64,000 nucleotides of DNA from Kingdonia uniflora (lineage: Eukaryota > Streptophyta > Magnoliopsida > Ranunculales > Circaeasteraceae), in assembly GCA_014058105.1 (NCBI GenBank), contig JACGCM010001684.1, positions 62,001-126,000 of the forward strand. The letters run 5' to 3'. Shown piece after piece: positions 1 through 11,373 of the stretch; the first letter of the stretch is position 1; each line of letters starts with the position of its first letter. Below the pieces are notes generated by a model. The model saw only the letters and a list, made by a program, of their open reading frames with translations. It was not told the DNA's origin and ran no database searches. Position numbers and translations under genes: made by a program.

Positions 1-1256
1 TAAAAAATGTCGTTAAGAGTCTTATTTTTGTTTTTCACATGGATTTCAATGTCGATTTTACCAAAAGTGATGTTAAAAAATAAATTATCTTACTATCAAT
101 ATCGTTTTTGGGCACGACATAATAGCTTTTACAATTAAGTCGTCCCCCTCCCGATGTAAAAACCATTACCATCTCAATCAATCAGGCTTTTTCTCTCATG
201 ACGTTATTTCAATTTGATTTATTCATGAAATTTTTTGCGCGAAGTTAAGAGATTGAGAAGCGCAAAGTGAGAAGCGCGAAAGTAGGTTTTCGTGGGAAAG
301 TGGAGATGGATAGGTTTTGATAGAGATTCTTGACAAGATTGTTGTAGAGATTCAGCAAATCTTTCAACTACAAATCGTGGGAAACTCAATCGAGGAACTT
401 TGGAGGCTTTATAAACACAACCCTTGTCTTCATCTACTCAATTTCTCTACAACATCTGCATCATCATTTGGATTCTACTCAATTAGTAGTGAATTCTCTC
501 CACAATTTTCATCATTTGGATTTCAGATCGTTTGGATTTCAGATTGAAGAACTCAATTTGATTTTGATTCAAGGTATAGTGATAGTTTTTTTACAATTGT
601 TATTGCAATCTTTATTTTGTAATGACGAATCTTGCATTTGGGAATCATTTGCAGTCCAACCCATCTAGTTGGAGGAGGTAAAACATCTGCTGAAACGGGG
701 ATCAATGTTTTCCTTAGTAAGGTATTACGGTGATTAAATCTTGACATTCTCTTCTTAATACACTGACTTATACTAGGTGGTAAATGAGGATAAAATTGAC
801 CGCCTCAAAGCTTACTCAAGCTGGTGGTTTTGATCTGCGATTCTGTTCTTTCAGTTCCTTTATAATATACACTAATTGTTTATCAATATTAGGCATTTAT
901 AAATTAGAATCAGAAGGGTATTGGTGCCCACGCGGCTCCTCCGCAACACGCTGCTTTAACAGATATTGTCTGTGATCGAGGATTTGGTTAGCTTTGCACA
1001 GCATAAAAACTCATTTTGCTTTCACAGGCGTAGTTTTGGGAGGATCCTTAACTATGCGCCGGAAAATGCACTTTAGGTTTGACGATAGCGAGGTGTTGGG
1101 CAAAGGAGTGTGCTATTTTTTAACGGATTTTTCTAAAGACAAGGGTTGCTAAAGCTCTGGTAACCCTAAAGTGTGTTTTTAGAAAAGGTAGACACGCCGG
1201 AGTTAAAAAGAGTAGGAGCGATTAGGAACCCCAGATTAGGTTTTTTTTTTGTAGTG
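1..1256. repeat. Repeat-rich left edge ending in a CACTA-type GTAGTG terminus
   Basis: No gene is recognisable here. The first 180 bases hold loosely repeated motifs of the type ATGTCG/GATGT with T-rich spacers, which resemble the sub-terminal repeats near 16.2-16.5 kb. The right part ends in a T run followed by GTAGTG (TAGTG at 1,252-1,256), the typical right terminus of CACTA-superfamily elements and their short derivatives. The GGAGGATCCTTAA and TTCTAAAGA-AAGGGTT motifs near 1,040-1,150 recur near 3,620-3,730. The left edge, and so the identity of the element, lies outside the window. It could be a short non-autonomous CACTA element, or the 5' sub-terminal zone of the larger CACTA element to the right. 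Confidence 0.35.
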
Positions 1257-1792
1257 GTAATGTGCAAAAAATGGCTAGGTCAAAAAGAAGCTATGGGTTT
1301 CCTCTTAGACCTGTAAAATCTGTCTATAGAAGATTGCTAGGAACAAAGTCTTGTCATTGTTTACGTGACAAAATCATCTCACATACTATGCTTCATCTCC
1401 CCAAAGTCAGTTTCAGCTTGCGCGAGCAAATTTTCTTCTTGATCCTTCACTTACAAGGTTTGTGCTTACCGTAGTATAATATCTGGAAGGTGGAATATTC
1501 ATCTGTAACTGCTCCTGTCCAATCGGTGTCAATCCCACCCTCGATGTCTGCATAACCTTTCTTAAGGTTAATAGCTATACAAAAAAGCTCAAGAAATTTA
1601 TCGGTTAGGAAAAAAATATGGATATTTACTCAATGATGTCCCTACAAAATATATACAGTATTTATATCATAATTCACAACAAGAAAATATTTTCCCCTTC
1701 AAGCTCTTTCTAAAATACATAATAGAAAATTTAAATAGAATTGTGAGGAAGGAAAGATCTCAACACGAGTATGTAATAATTTTAATCATCAT

Positions 1793-3229
1793 CCCAAAGT
1801 CGATAACCATCTTTGATTTCCTCCTTGGTACCATAAGTTTTGGTGTTATAGGCTCGAATTCATCTCCAGAATCTTCCAATTCGTCCCGAATTTGTTGTTG
1901 CAAATTTTGATATGTATTATTTATTAGCAACTCATTTACTTGTTTCCCAATGCTTGTGTTAGTCACCTGATCAGCTTTTGCATTGTCATCTTGGTCAAAA
2001 AGATTAAGCACTGTGTTTTTATCTGATAAGCCTACATCCTCTTCAGGACTAAAAGCATCTCTGAAAAAGAACCCAAAAGAAGAAGAAAAAATGGATCTTC
2101 TATCAGATGATACTTAAACAAGGTTCGATGAATTGTAAGAAGTACCAATATAACAAGGTTCAGTGCCTTACCATTGTTCTTGAATAGGGATCTTGAGGAC
2201 TTTTTTTTTCCCTGATATATTGACCATTTTCATGAAAAATAGGTGCCGTATATTGATATTATTCGGCCAATAGATTATCGTTTATAGCAAAGTATGTCAT
2301 ATTTGATACATGATATATATAATACATATAGATTCGGTAGTCTTCCAAACATATGAAACTTATAATCATACAATTATATTGGAGACTAATTAGAAGATTG
2401 TTACTTCAGCAGTTTGCTTCAGTTATTTGTTGCCAATGTTATAAACCTCAGACTGACTAATATCTACTACCCCAGCATACTAAGCTGTCTTAACAAAAGC
2501 ACTTCTCCAAAATTTCATAAATTCATATTTTATACCAACTAAAATGCTTCATCTGGCAAGATTTCGCTGGGAGCAAAGAGTATAAGCAAATGAAAAGGTT
2601 TTGCTTTAGGCTACAGCTATAAAGAGTCAAAATAACATACCTTTGTACAACATCTTCAGATACTCCAACTCTTATATCCTCAACTAAAGTGGTCATCTAT
2701 ATCTCATTCTGTGCCTTTAAAATACGCTTTTTACTACGTTTCCTAAACAGAGGAAATGGTTTTAAGAGAAATCTGAAATCGCACGAGTATAACTAGAGAT
2801 GTAAGTCTTATGTTACTTTCTTGTTGTAAAACCAGGTGAGAGCTGGTACTGAAAAACTAAAAAGCATAAATATGTCAATTAATCACTAGCGTACGAGGCT
2901 GATAAGAATGTAGTTCTTAGGATTTCTCTTGATCATATAAAATGAGAAGAATGCATTACATATTCTTAGAGGCTAATGATTCCTCCTGATCTAATATAAG
3001 TAATAATTGTTTGTCATCTTACTACCTGCACGGGGGATTGCGCCAGTACAGACAGACAGAAAAATAAATAGATAGAAATTGATGCTGAAAAAAAACTTAC
3101 TTTAGGACAGAACTTAAAATCTCTTGGTCAGAATCATCTTGTAATGGGTTACTTTCAGGCATTCGTTTGCAGTCAACTTTGGTGGTAATCTCCTTACTAA
3201 CTATCGTGCTCTTTGCACCATTCTTCCTC
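1793..3229 (-). pseudogene. Unrecognised multi-exon gene fragment
   Basis: I do not recognise this product. Three minus-strand stretches look like exons because each is open or nearly open and most edges have splice signals. The first is about 3,106-3,229, with an acceptor before GAGGAAGAATGG and a gtaagt donor; it encodes a Lys/Arg-rich start and an acidic tail. The second is about 2,641-2,735, with a gtatgt donor; it encodes a basic run and then VEDIRVGVSEDVVQR, and holds an in-frame TAG. The third is about 1,793-2,058 and encodes an acidic, Asn/Gln-rich segment ending in PKLMVPRRKSKMVIDFG. The composition (basic and acidic stretches) suggests a nuclear protein, but that is inference. The internal stop argues for a decayed copy. 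It lies upstream of the CACTA transposase on the opposite strand and might be further cargo of that element. Confidence 0.35.
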
Positions 3230-3440
3230 CTACAAAAATGACGATTACAATCAAATAGCTGTAAGGATGATGTTCATGATATGTACTATTTTCCTCACCC
3301 TTCTCTGCATCTCCATATTCTTGGTTTCACCGACTATTGTTGGACGAGGGGAAGACATGGTAGCTGCGCATGCTACCTCACTAATGCTTCATGATTTAAA
3401 AGAGGCAGACCAAATAGGTTCGGCATACACAAGTAGTTCC

Positions 3441-4818
3441 TAAAAGTCAAAAGAGAGGTAGCCAAATAATATTAATAAAATATAAAAGAATGTTAATAGT
3501 TGTTTTAACAGAAAGGAGGAGTGTGTTGCTTTCAAATAGCTCAAAAATAGGAGCCGAAGGTATAGCATATCAAAAAGTTAGGAAGCCAGAGCGTGTTGCT
3601 TTAGCCATTATAGTTTAGGAGGATCCTTAAGGGAAAATAACATAAATATAATATTCCATCATTTGTCTTTTTATCCACTTTGAAAGACAGATGGTGGATA
3701 AAAGGATTATTCTAAAGAAAAGGGTTACCCACTTTTTAAAGGGTTAGTAGAGCTAGCGCGAAATCCAGCAAGAAATCAAGCAAGGATCCTCGTCTTCTAT
3801 TTAAAGCCCTTACTCTTTTCTTTAGACAAATCCGGTAGCCGGAGGTGAAGCCCACAGGAAGAAGCCAACAGATTTTGCGCTTTTAGTAAAATGAAGCTCA
3901 AATTCTGGCCTCTGCTTTCCGTATCTTACTGAGCCTCAAAGTAGGATTAGGATACTAAAAAAATTTTGATCCACCCTTAGCATCGTTTTTCTTCTGGCTT
4001 TGATCTACCCGAGCGTTATTCTGGCTTTGACCTACCCTAGTATTGTTCATAACTTTCCTTTCATCTGTAATATTTATGATCACATATTTTATCTATAATC
4101 ACCTTTCAATAGAAAATATTATTTCCAATTACAGAAATAAGGATTATTTTACAGTAACTTCTTTGTTGATAAGCTTAATTGACCAAGTACTTCCATTAAG
4201 AGTCACTAGTCTCAAAGTATGGACAAAATAGATAAGTGGATCAACTTGAATACCTATGCATATGCTGAGAAAGTCGTAAAACTAACATTAATGTTTTAAT
4301 TTGACTATTTATTTTTATTTTGCAGTTAATTGGCATTGAGCATTGAAGGTTTTGTCAAGAAGTAAACGGTAACAAAGTATATTATAGTGTATCTTCATGC
4401 ATTTTAGTGTAATCGTTATTGGGTTAGGTAAATGACTCGCAGTCTAAGTCAAATTTTAGAGTATTTTCTTCTATGGCTAGGAATATGATTGTTAAAATCT
4501 TATTATATGTTTTGCCATCAATACATGCTTATAACAATCTCATAAGTGAGAAGCTTGAGCTAGTGAGGTTGGATGAACTGTATCTCTCACATGGCTTGAG
4601 CCTAGCAATCGCCCGTTGTAAATAGTAGTTGCCTTCTTTGGAAAGCTAAGCAACAACTAATGTAACAAGCTATGAGCCAATTGCCATTGGGATAAGAACA
4701 CATGTCTTTAGTAAAGAGTCAATTTTTTTGAGTTTTTCATCCACTGATAGGCTACCATGACATTTTCAATGATTAGACTGTCTAACATTTCAATTGAATT
4801 TTTAGTTAAAGTCTACTT
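3441..4818. other. Gene-free stretch upstream of the CACTA transposase
   Basis: No coding sequence is recognised. Around 3,540-3,740 there are diverged copies of motifs also found at 1,040-1,150 (GAGGATCCTTAA and CTAAAGA-AAGGGTT). At about 3,985-4,047 a unit of about 28 bases (CTGGCTTTGAYCTACCC plus spacer) is tandemly repeated twice. I looked for a left CACTA terminus matching the right terminus (CACTACAATAAATAAGGG expected) and did not find one, so the 5' end of the transposon is either lost or upstream. Confidence 0.4.
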
Positions 4819-7800
4819 ATGGATAAAGCATGGAGGTTTCAGCCCAGAGCTAGTGAGGCATACGGAGATGGAGTTCAAAAAAATTTAGATTTTTGCCATT
4901 TCACATTCGAATGAACCTACTTCTACCAAAATTAGATGCCCATGTAAAGACTGCAAGAATTTTAGATGTTTGTCTTCTGAGGAAGTGTATGATCATTTGG
5001 TAATATGGGGTATTGATATGACTTATGATCCATTCGTATTGTATGGATAGGACGTACGAAAGTCATAATCAGATGATGGCCAGTGCGAGAAAACCTTTAA
5101 GCAGATTAGTGCGGAGAATGGCTTATTTAGGTCAACTTATGCAACTAATGTAGGAGAGGACTATTATGGGGATGACACTGAACTTCCTGATTATGGGGAA
5201 TTATTAGAGGATGCAGAAACACCATTATATTCAGGTTGTAAGAAATACACGAAGTTGTCAGTTGTTATTATGTTGTTTAACATAAAAGCTAACAACGCTT
5301 GGTCCCATAAAAGTTTTACTAAATTATTGGAGCTTCTCAAGGACCTCCTTCCCAAGGATAACATTATCCCAGATTCAATATACTTTGCAAAGAAAATGTT
5401 GAAGACATTCGACTTAGACTACCAAAATATTCACGCCTGCCCAAACGATTGCTTGCTATACATGAAAGACCATGAGCACAAGGAATCATGTCCAAAATGT
5501 GGTTCTTCGCGATGGAAACAAGACCCTAAGACAAATAAAATACGAGTTGGTGTTCCAGCAAAGGTGTTAGGGTATTTTCCCATAATACCTAGGTTTCGAT
5601 GAATGTATATGTCTACTGATAATGCAAAACACTTGAGGTGGCATTCTGATTATAAGAGTACTAATGGCATCCTAAGACACCCAGTGGATAGTCCTGCATG
5701 GAATAATATTGATTCAAAGTGGCCCTCCTTTTCTGAAGAGATATGTAACCTGCGATTAGGACTAGCTGCATTTGGAGTTAATCCTTATCGTAATTTGAGT
5801 TCTAGATATAGTTATTGGCCAGTAATGCTAGTAAATTGCAATTTGCCACCTTCTTTGTGCATGGATAAGAAATTCTTAATGTTGACTTTGATAATCCCCG
5901 GTCCAAAGCAACCTGGCAAGGATATATATATTTATTTGCAGCCCCTTATTGACGACTTATTACTCTTGCAGATAAATGATGTTGAAACGTATGACGCATA
6001 TGCCAAAACGAAGTTTACATTAATGGTCGTACTATTGTGGACTATTAATGATTTCCCAGCATATGGAAACCTTGCGGGATGCTCAACAAAGGGAAGATAT
6101 GCATGTCCTAAGTGTGGTGATGGCACATGTTCAGAATGGCTAAAGCGTGGCAGGAAGTTTTTTAATAGGTCACATAAAACATTTCTGAGGCCCGATCATC
6201 CTTTTCGATTTAAGAAAACTTGGCTTAATGGCAAAAAAGAACTTGACACGCATCCAATTCCATTGAATGGTATACAAGTTTGGGATCAAGTAAAAGATAT
6301 TGAAACAGATTAGGGAAAATCTTCACAAAAAAGAAAAAAGTCTGTCCAAAGATGGAAAAAGAGGTCAATTTTTTTTAAGCTGCCATATTGGAAGAATAAC
6401 TTATTGCCTCATAATTTAGACGTCATGCAAATTGAAAAGAATGTTTGTGATAGTTTTGTTGGGACATTGTTGAACATTGCTGGAAAATCTAAAGATGGTA
6501 TTGCATCTCTTAAAGACTTGGTCGAGTTAAATTTAAGGCATGAATTGCATCCTCAAGATAATGAAAAAATGACACTCTTCCTCTAGCACCACATACACTT
6601 TCGAAGAAAGAAAAAGATATTTTTTGTCGTAGGCTACTTTGTTGAAGTTACCAAATGGATATTGCTGCAATATTTCAAATTGCATATCCTTGGCTGATCA
6701 CACACTTTATGGTCTAAATTCGCATGATTTCCACGTTTTAATGCAACAATTGCTTCTTGTTGCATTACGAGATCTCCTCCCAAAAGGAGTGAGACATACC
6801 ATTTTTAGGCTGTTTTTATTCTACCACGAACTTTGCCAAAGAGAGATTGATTATGTCAAAATGGAAAATTTGGGAGTGGAGGTGGCAGAGATAATGTGTA
6901 TGTCAGAGAGATATATTCCTCCATCAATTTTTGACATTATGGTACACCTAACTATTCACTTGGTTCAAGAGGCATGCCTTGGAGGCCCTGTACAATACCG
7001 TTGGATGTACCCGTTTGAAAGGTACTTACTATTAAATTCTAGGTCTACATAATCTTTTCAATGTATTTTTTATTAAATATTACATGATATATAATATTTT
7101 GTACTTTCATAGGTTTATGAAGACGTTAAAAGGATATGTTAGAAATCCCGCAAGGCTTGAGGGATGTATAGTTGAATGTTACTTGGCAGAAGAATCTGTC
7201 ATGTTTTGTGCTGAACATATGAAACTAGATGGAGATACTAATAGCAAAGAAAATAGAAATCATGTTGAAAATGTGGAATCTACTATCCTTGAAGGTCGTG
7301 TCTTGTCAGAAGGAAGTAATTTCACTATGTTAGAAGATAAGCATAAAGCAGCTCATCGTTGTGTTTTGTTTAATTTCGAGGAAGTTTAACCATATCTAGA
7401 GTAAGTTACTTTATATATATATATATACATTCTTATGCAATAACAAAAACTCATATTTACTCTAGAAAACACAAGATCAAGATCGCCGATTGCGAAGAAA
7501 TGATGGCCAGCTAAGTAAAAAGCATTCAGACGAGTTCAATGAGTGGTTTAAACATGAGGTATGTAAAAGGTTTATTGTGCCTCTTATATTTTGTTGGGTT
7601 ACTCTATATGACAATTATCCTTATCTAATTTATCATGATTTTTAGAATTTAAAAGAAATGAAACATAAAGATGTATCCCCTACTTTGGAATGGTTATCGT
7701 ATGGTCCAAGAAAGGCATCCATGAGTTACCGATGTTATATGATAAATGGTCACCACGTCCATACAAAGGATGCAGAAAAAGGAACTCAAAACTCGGGAGT

Positions 7801-8306
7801 TTCTTTGTCTGCTACTAACTTGTATAGGTCGAGTGATAAAGACAATAGACAAGTCAAGAAACTTGTGACTTACTATGGTGTGATAAAAAAACATTATTTT
7901 GCTTGACTATTGTACATTTCGGTATCCGGTATTCTTATTCGATTGGGAAAGCATTGCAACAGGAATAAAAATTGATGACGGATTTACATTTGTCAAACTT
8001 CATCAAGGAATTACTCAACAGCAAGATCCCCTCATCCTTACATCTTAGGCTCAACAAGTATTTTACTCTCGAGAGGCGGAGGATTCAAATTGGTATGTCA
8101 TGCTGAGAAAACCTCCTCGAGAGTTTCAAGATGTGGAGTACAATGCCAACGAAATGTCAGCACCTATGGTTAGCCTTGAGCCTATAGGAGATATGGTAAA
8201 CAATGAAGTAGACGAAGGGTATTTGCATCAGGATTGTGATGGAATATGGGTGCAAAACACTACAGACATTCAAAATAATGAGAATTTGCATAACAATGAA
8301 GACTAG
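4819..8306 (+). pseudogene. CACTA (En/Spm) transposase, TNPD/Tnp2 type, decayed
   Basis: This is the main transposase of a CACTA DNA transposon, which would bind the element ends and catalyse cut-and-paste transposition in the nucleus. The domain order is complete. The transposase-associated N-terminal domain starts at MDKAW (4,819), with the IRCPCKDCKN motif near 4,940 in a shifted frame. The Tnp2 domain runs through the IHACPNDC motif and CPKCGSSRWK (about 5,430-5,520), PADSP-like HPVDSPAW (5,680), ISGPKQPG-like IPGPKQPGKD (about 5,900) and WTINDFPAYGNLAGCS (6,040). Then come LDVMQIEKNVCDSFVGTLLN (6,410-6,470), the C-terminal DUF4218-like GPVQYRWMYPFERY (6,985) and the DUF4216-like part (7,658-8,130). 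It is broken by stops near 5,049, 5,600, 6,313 and 6,586 and by frameshifts, so it is not expected to be active. Introns are visible near 7,050-7,110, 7,390-7,470 and 7,560-7,645. The final TAG is at 8,304-8,306. Confidence 0.9.
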
Positions 8307-8814
8307 TCATTATTTTTCTCTTTGCCATATGTTTTGTTTAGTTACTTCTTGAGTAGTTTATCTTTTATTAATTCTTCAACATAAAGAACTTAATTTGTTT
8401 ACTACCTGTTATATGTCTGTTTTAGTAACTTAGTTAAATGTTTATTGTTAATTTATAAGATTATCCCGTAGTGATTTGGGATTAGGTACTTTTTCTTCTT
8501 TTATGATATTTATGCTTCTAATAGTTATACAAAATTTAATGATATTTTGATATGGGATTATGTTTTAATAGGTCAAGCTCTCTGGAGGTGATACTATGGA
8601 TCGAAGAAATTCAGCGAAAAAGATGATACCTATAAGAAACTCCAAATAATATCTTTTATAATTTTAATTTCAATGACCAGTACACTTATTTCACGTTGGT
8701 AACGATATTTATAATTACAAGTTCAAATTGATAATTATAATTGCGAGAAAGGCAAAACGTGTCATTGAAAATCTGGGTACAACAAATAATTTAAATCCTA
8801 GAGGTAAATAACAG

Positions 8815-10696
8815 GTGGTTAGCATAATTCAACTATATATCCAAAGTATACACGTGTTCTGTTGCTCATGTGCATTGGTTATAGCACGTGTCACGATAGG
8901 TCTTTGTCAATCTGCCCAACCAGAAATAGTGCCAGAAATAGTGCAGGAAGAACATAACTTGAGCTCGGAAGAAGTTACTTCCGAAACATCAAACCAGCCT
9001 GTGCACAATTTCAAGCGTCGAAGGGGGCCAGACAAATGTAAAGTTATTGCAACTGAAAACAACATAAGGCGACCTTTAGAATACAACTTGTTAGAGCAAC
9101 CTGTTGGGGAAGATTCGGTGGGTTACAACACATATCTTGGTGTTATAGTTAGAGATGGTTTTGATCACATTTGCCACCTGGCATGATGTGAGAAATGAAT
9201 TCAAAGACAGTTTATGGACCATTTAAGGTAATATACACTTGCATTTTACATTAATTATGTTCTTAAGTAAAATTTTAAAAAATTTAACTCATATTTGTAA
9301 CAAAAGTTTATAGTACCTGATGAGGCTAGAAAGCTTGTACTTATGACTATGGGGAAGGATTAGAGTGAACACAAAGTTCAAAAGAGAAAAGTAATTGATA
9401 TTAAAAATGATTTGTAACAAGATCTTGCAAATTGTCCTGAGGATGTACCTTACGACCAATGGGAAGTCTTTGCTGAACTGTGCACGACATCCGAGTACAA
9501 GGTATAAGAATTATAGATCTACTTTCTTTTCAATTTCCTTAAATTATTTATAAGATTTTTTTTAATATTACTACATGAATGAAACTAGAAAAAAAAACAT
9601 GTTGACGTCAGGAAAAACCATAAATTACCCCATGCATGTAGTCGTCTAGGATACCCTTGCTTGGAGCATAAAATCGTAGTTCTCTTACACGTCTATAATG
9701 CAATGGCTCACTAATTATATATATATATGAATTAAGTGATATCTTGCATTTTTATAATGTAGAATAAAGAGATTGCAGATGACGCAACATCAGTAGTTAA
9801 AAAAGTTTAAAAATCTAATGTATAGAAAAGGGCCCACACAAAAAAGAATGGAGAGCCAACAAATGTCTTGGTGAAGGAAAAAATAGTATGTACTTTCTTA
9901 GTTGATATTTTTCTTAATCATTCATTATACATACTTTTCATAGCTTAATGTGTGACTTGCGATTTTTAGGATCAGATTAATGTCGGTGAAGTGGATCTCG
10001 CAGTGCTTTTTGGTCATGAATGCACTAGGCGAGTGAGGGTTACAGGATTCGGCATCTCACCAATGGTTTATAACAGCGTACAACATAGTAGAGTGTTATT
10101 ACAAAGTTTACAAGAAGAAGTGAAGAAATTACGAGAGGAAGTAGTACTGGTACAAGGTTTAAAAGATGAAGTAGCGTCGTTGAGGGTTCAAATGGCCAAA
10201 CTAGAAAATTTTATGGTATATCATATGAACTCCCTTGTTATTTTAATTTAATTAATTTGTTGTCACAAATATTTTTATGTTGCGACAGCCAAAAAAAATA
10301 AGTGCCCAAGATGAAACTACCCTTCCAGAAAGCAACATATTATCTTCAGCATGCTCTCACATGGAATTAAATTCTTTTTAATAGTTAACAATATTTAATA
10401 CTTAAAATTTCTTATTTTCATTCCAGCAAGGAAACCACATACCATCCCGTCCTGTAAAATGCAAATTGTTTTGGCTTACACCAAATAATGTGATGGCTAC
10501 TGGTCATTGGTATAATGAGGAGCCTACATGTAAAGTTCATAATGTACCTTTACGAATTGGAATGTCGAAGGTGAGTATCCAAATTTCTTTGAAGGAAGAC
10601 GTACCACTTGCTAGAGGAAATGATCATTTGCAGACAATTGGAGATGCATGCAGATCATTTGTGGCTTGGCCAACACCGTTTATTATCAAGGAGTAA
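8815..10696 (+). pseudogene. CACTA TNPA-like accessory transposase gene, decayed
   Basis: This is the second gene of a CACTA element, the plant transposase Ptta/En/Spm type (TNPA-like). The family binds the sub-terminal repeats and assists TNPD. Exons show RRGPDKCK followed by YNTYLGVIVRD (about 9,020-9,160), FIVPDEARKLVL then LANCPEDVPYDQW (9,308-9,470), KNHKLPHACSRLGY (9,610-9,655) and HTKKNGEPTNVLV (9,836). A heptad-like coiled coil with LQEEVKKLREEV lies near 10,100-10,200, and the C-terminal part CKLFWLTPNNVMATGHWYNE to VAWPTPFIIKE ends at a TAA at 10,694-10,696. In-frame stops occur near 9,186, 9,361 and 9,415. The start is uncertain; a possible earlier ATG lies near 8,596. It lies about 500 bases downstream of TNPD in the same orientation, the usual order in this superfamily. 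Confidence 0.8.
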
Positions 10697-10959
10697 TTAA
10701 TTTAAGGATTTAATATAGGGTATTTAGGCAATAATGATGAATTTGGATATGAGTATTTCATTTTTATTAGACCTTTTTATGATGTGATTTCTTATCAAGT
10801 AGTGATTTAGTTAAGGAAATTATTGTAGGGAATTTTGGCAATATTGCTCAGTTTGAATATGTTTTCTGTGTTTTTATTAGGCTATGAAGTATTATGAATC
10901 TTACACTAGGCTAGAATGCTTTATTAATATTTATCAATAGGTTACTAATTGTTTTTTTT

Positions 10960-11281
10960 TTTTTTTGCAGGTACAATTCATTAACTCCGCCAATGGAGCC
11001 TTATTTATGGTTATTCATTGTCGGTCCCAACCCTAGATAAAGGAGAAGGGAAAAGGATAAAAATTTATGGTATTGGATACTTGGAAAAGAATAACTATTG
11101 CAATACCAAACAGTTTTTAGTTTCAGGTTAGTTTTTTATTTATTTATGCTGGAATGCTTCATTATTTCACTTTTATATGTATAGGTTTATGATTTTCTTT
11201 TTTGTGTTCTGTAGGCAAGATTCCACCGGCTTGACAACTTATCCTAATAATTATGGATGTATTTTGGCCGATGACATGGGG
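10960..11281 (+). pseudogene. SNF2-family (RAD54-like) ATPase exon fragment
   Basis: A short exon follows a TTTTGTGTTCTGTAG acceptor at about 11,214 and ends at a gtaaat donor after 11,280. It encodes TGLTTYPNNYGCILADDMG. The GCILADDMG string is the start of the Walker A region (motif I) of SNF2 helicases of the RAD54 type, where the following exon normally continues with the GKT lysine and threonine; that part is absent here. A second acceptor (T-rich tract then GCAG at about 10,973) precedes a stretch that may be a neighbouring exon but is not readable. RAD54 proteins remodel chromatin in recombination. With only about 22 codons the family assignment is tentative. It sits about 100 bases before the first Argonaute exon, so unrelated gene pieces are joined here. 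Confidence 0.4.
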
Positions 11282-11373
11282 TAAATATTTCATTATATGG
11301 TTTGTTATGTCCTCTCTTCTTTCGTATTCTCAGTTTTTAATTCTTCTCTTTTCTACATGCTTCATTTCTGTAG

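Noticed and set aside
1760..2011. Treating this frame as a complete small gene
   Set aside because: It is preceded by an in-frame acceptor site and earlier exons, so it is better read as a terminal exon of a larger fragment.
3213..3443. Plus-strand open frame with a hydrophobic N-terminal stretch (signal-peptide-like)
   Set aside because: It overlaps the minus-strand exon of the unrecognised gene at 3,106-3,229, has no homology I can recognise, and is short enough to be chance.
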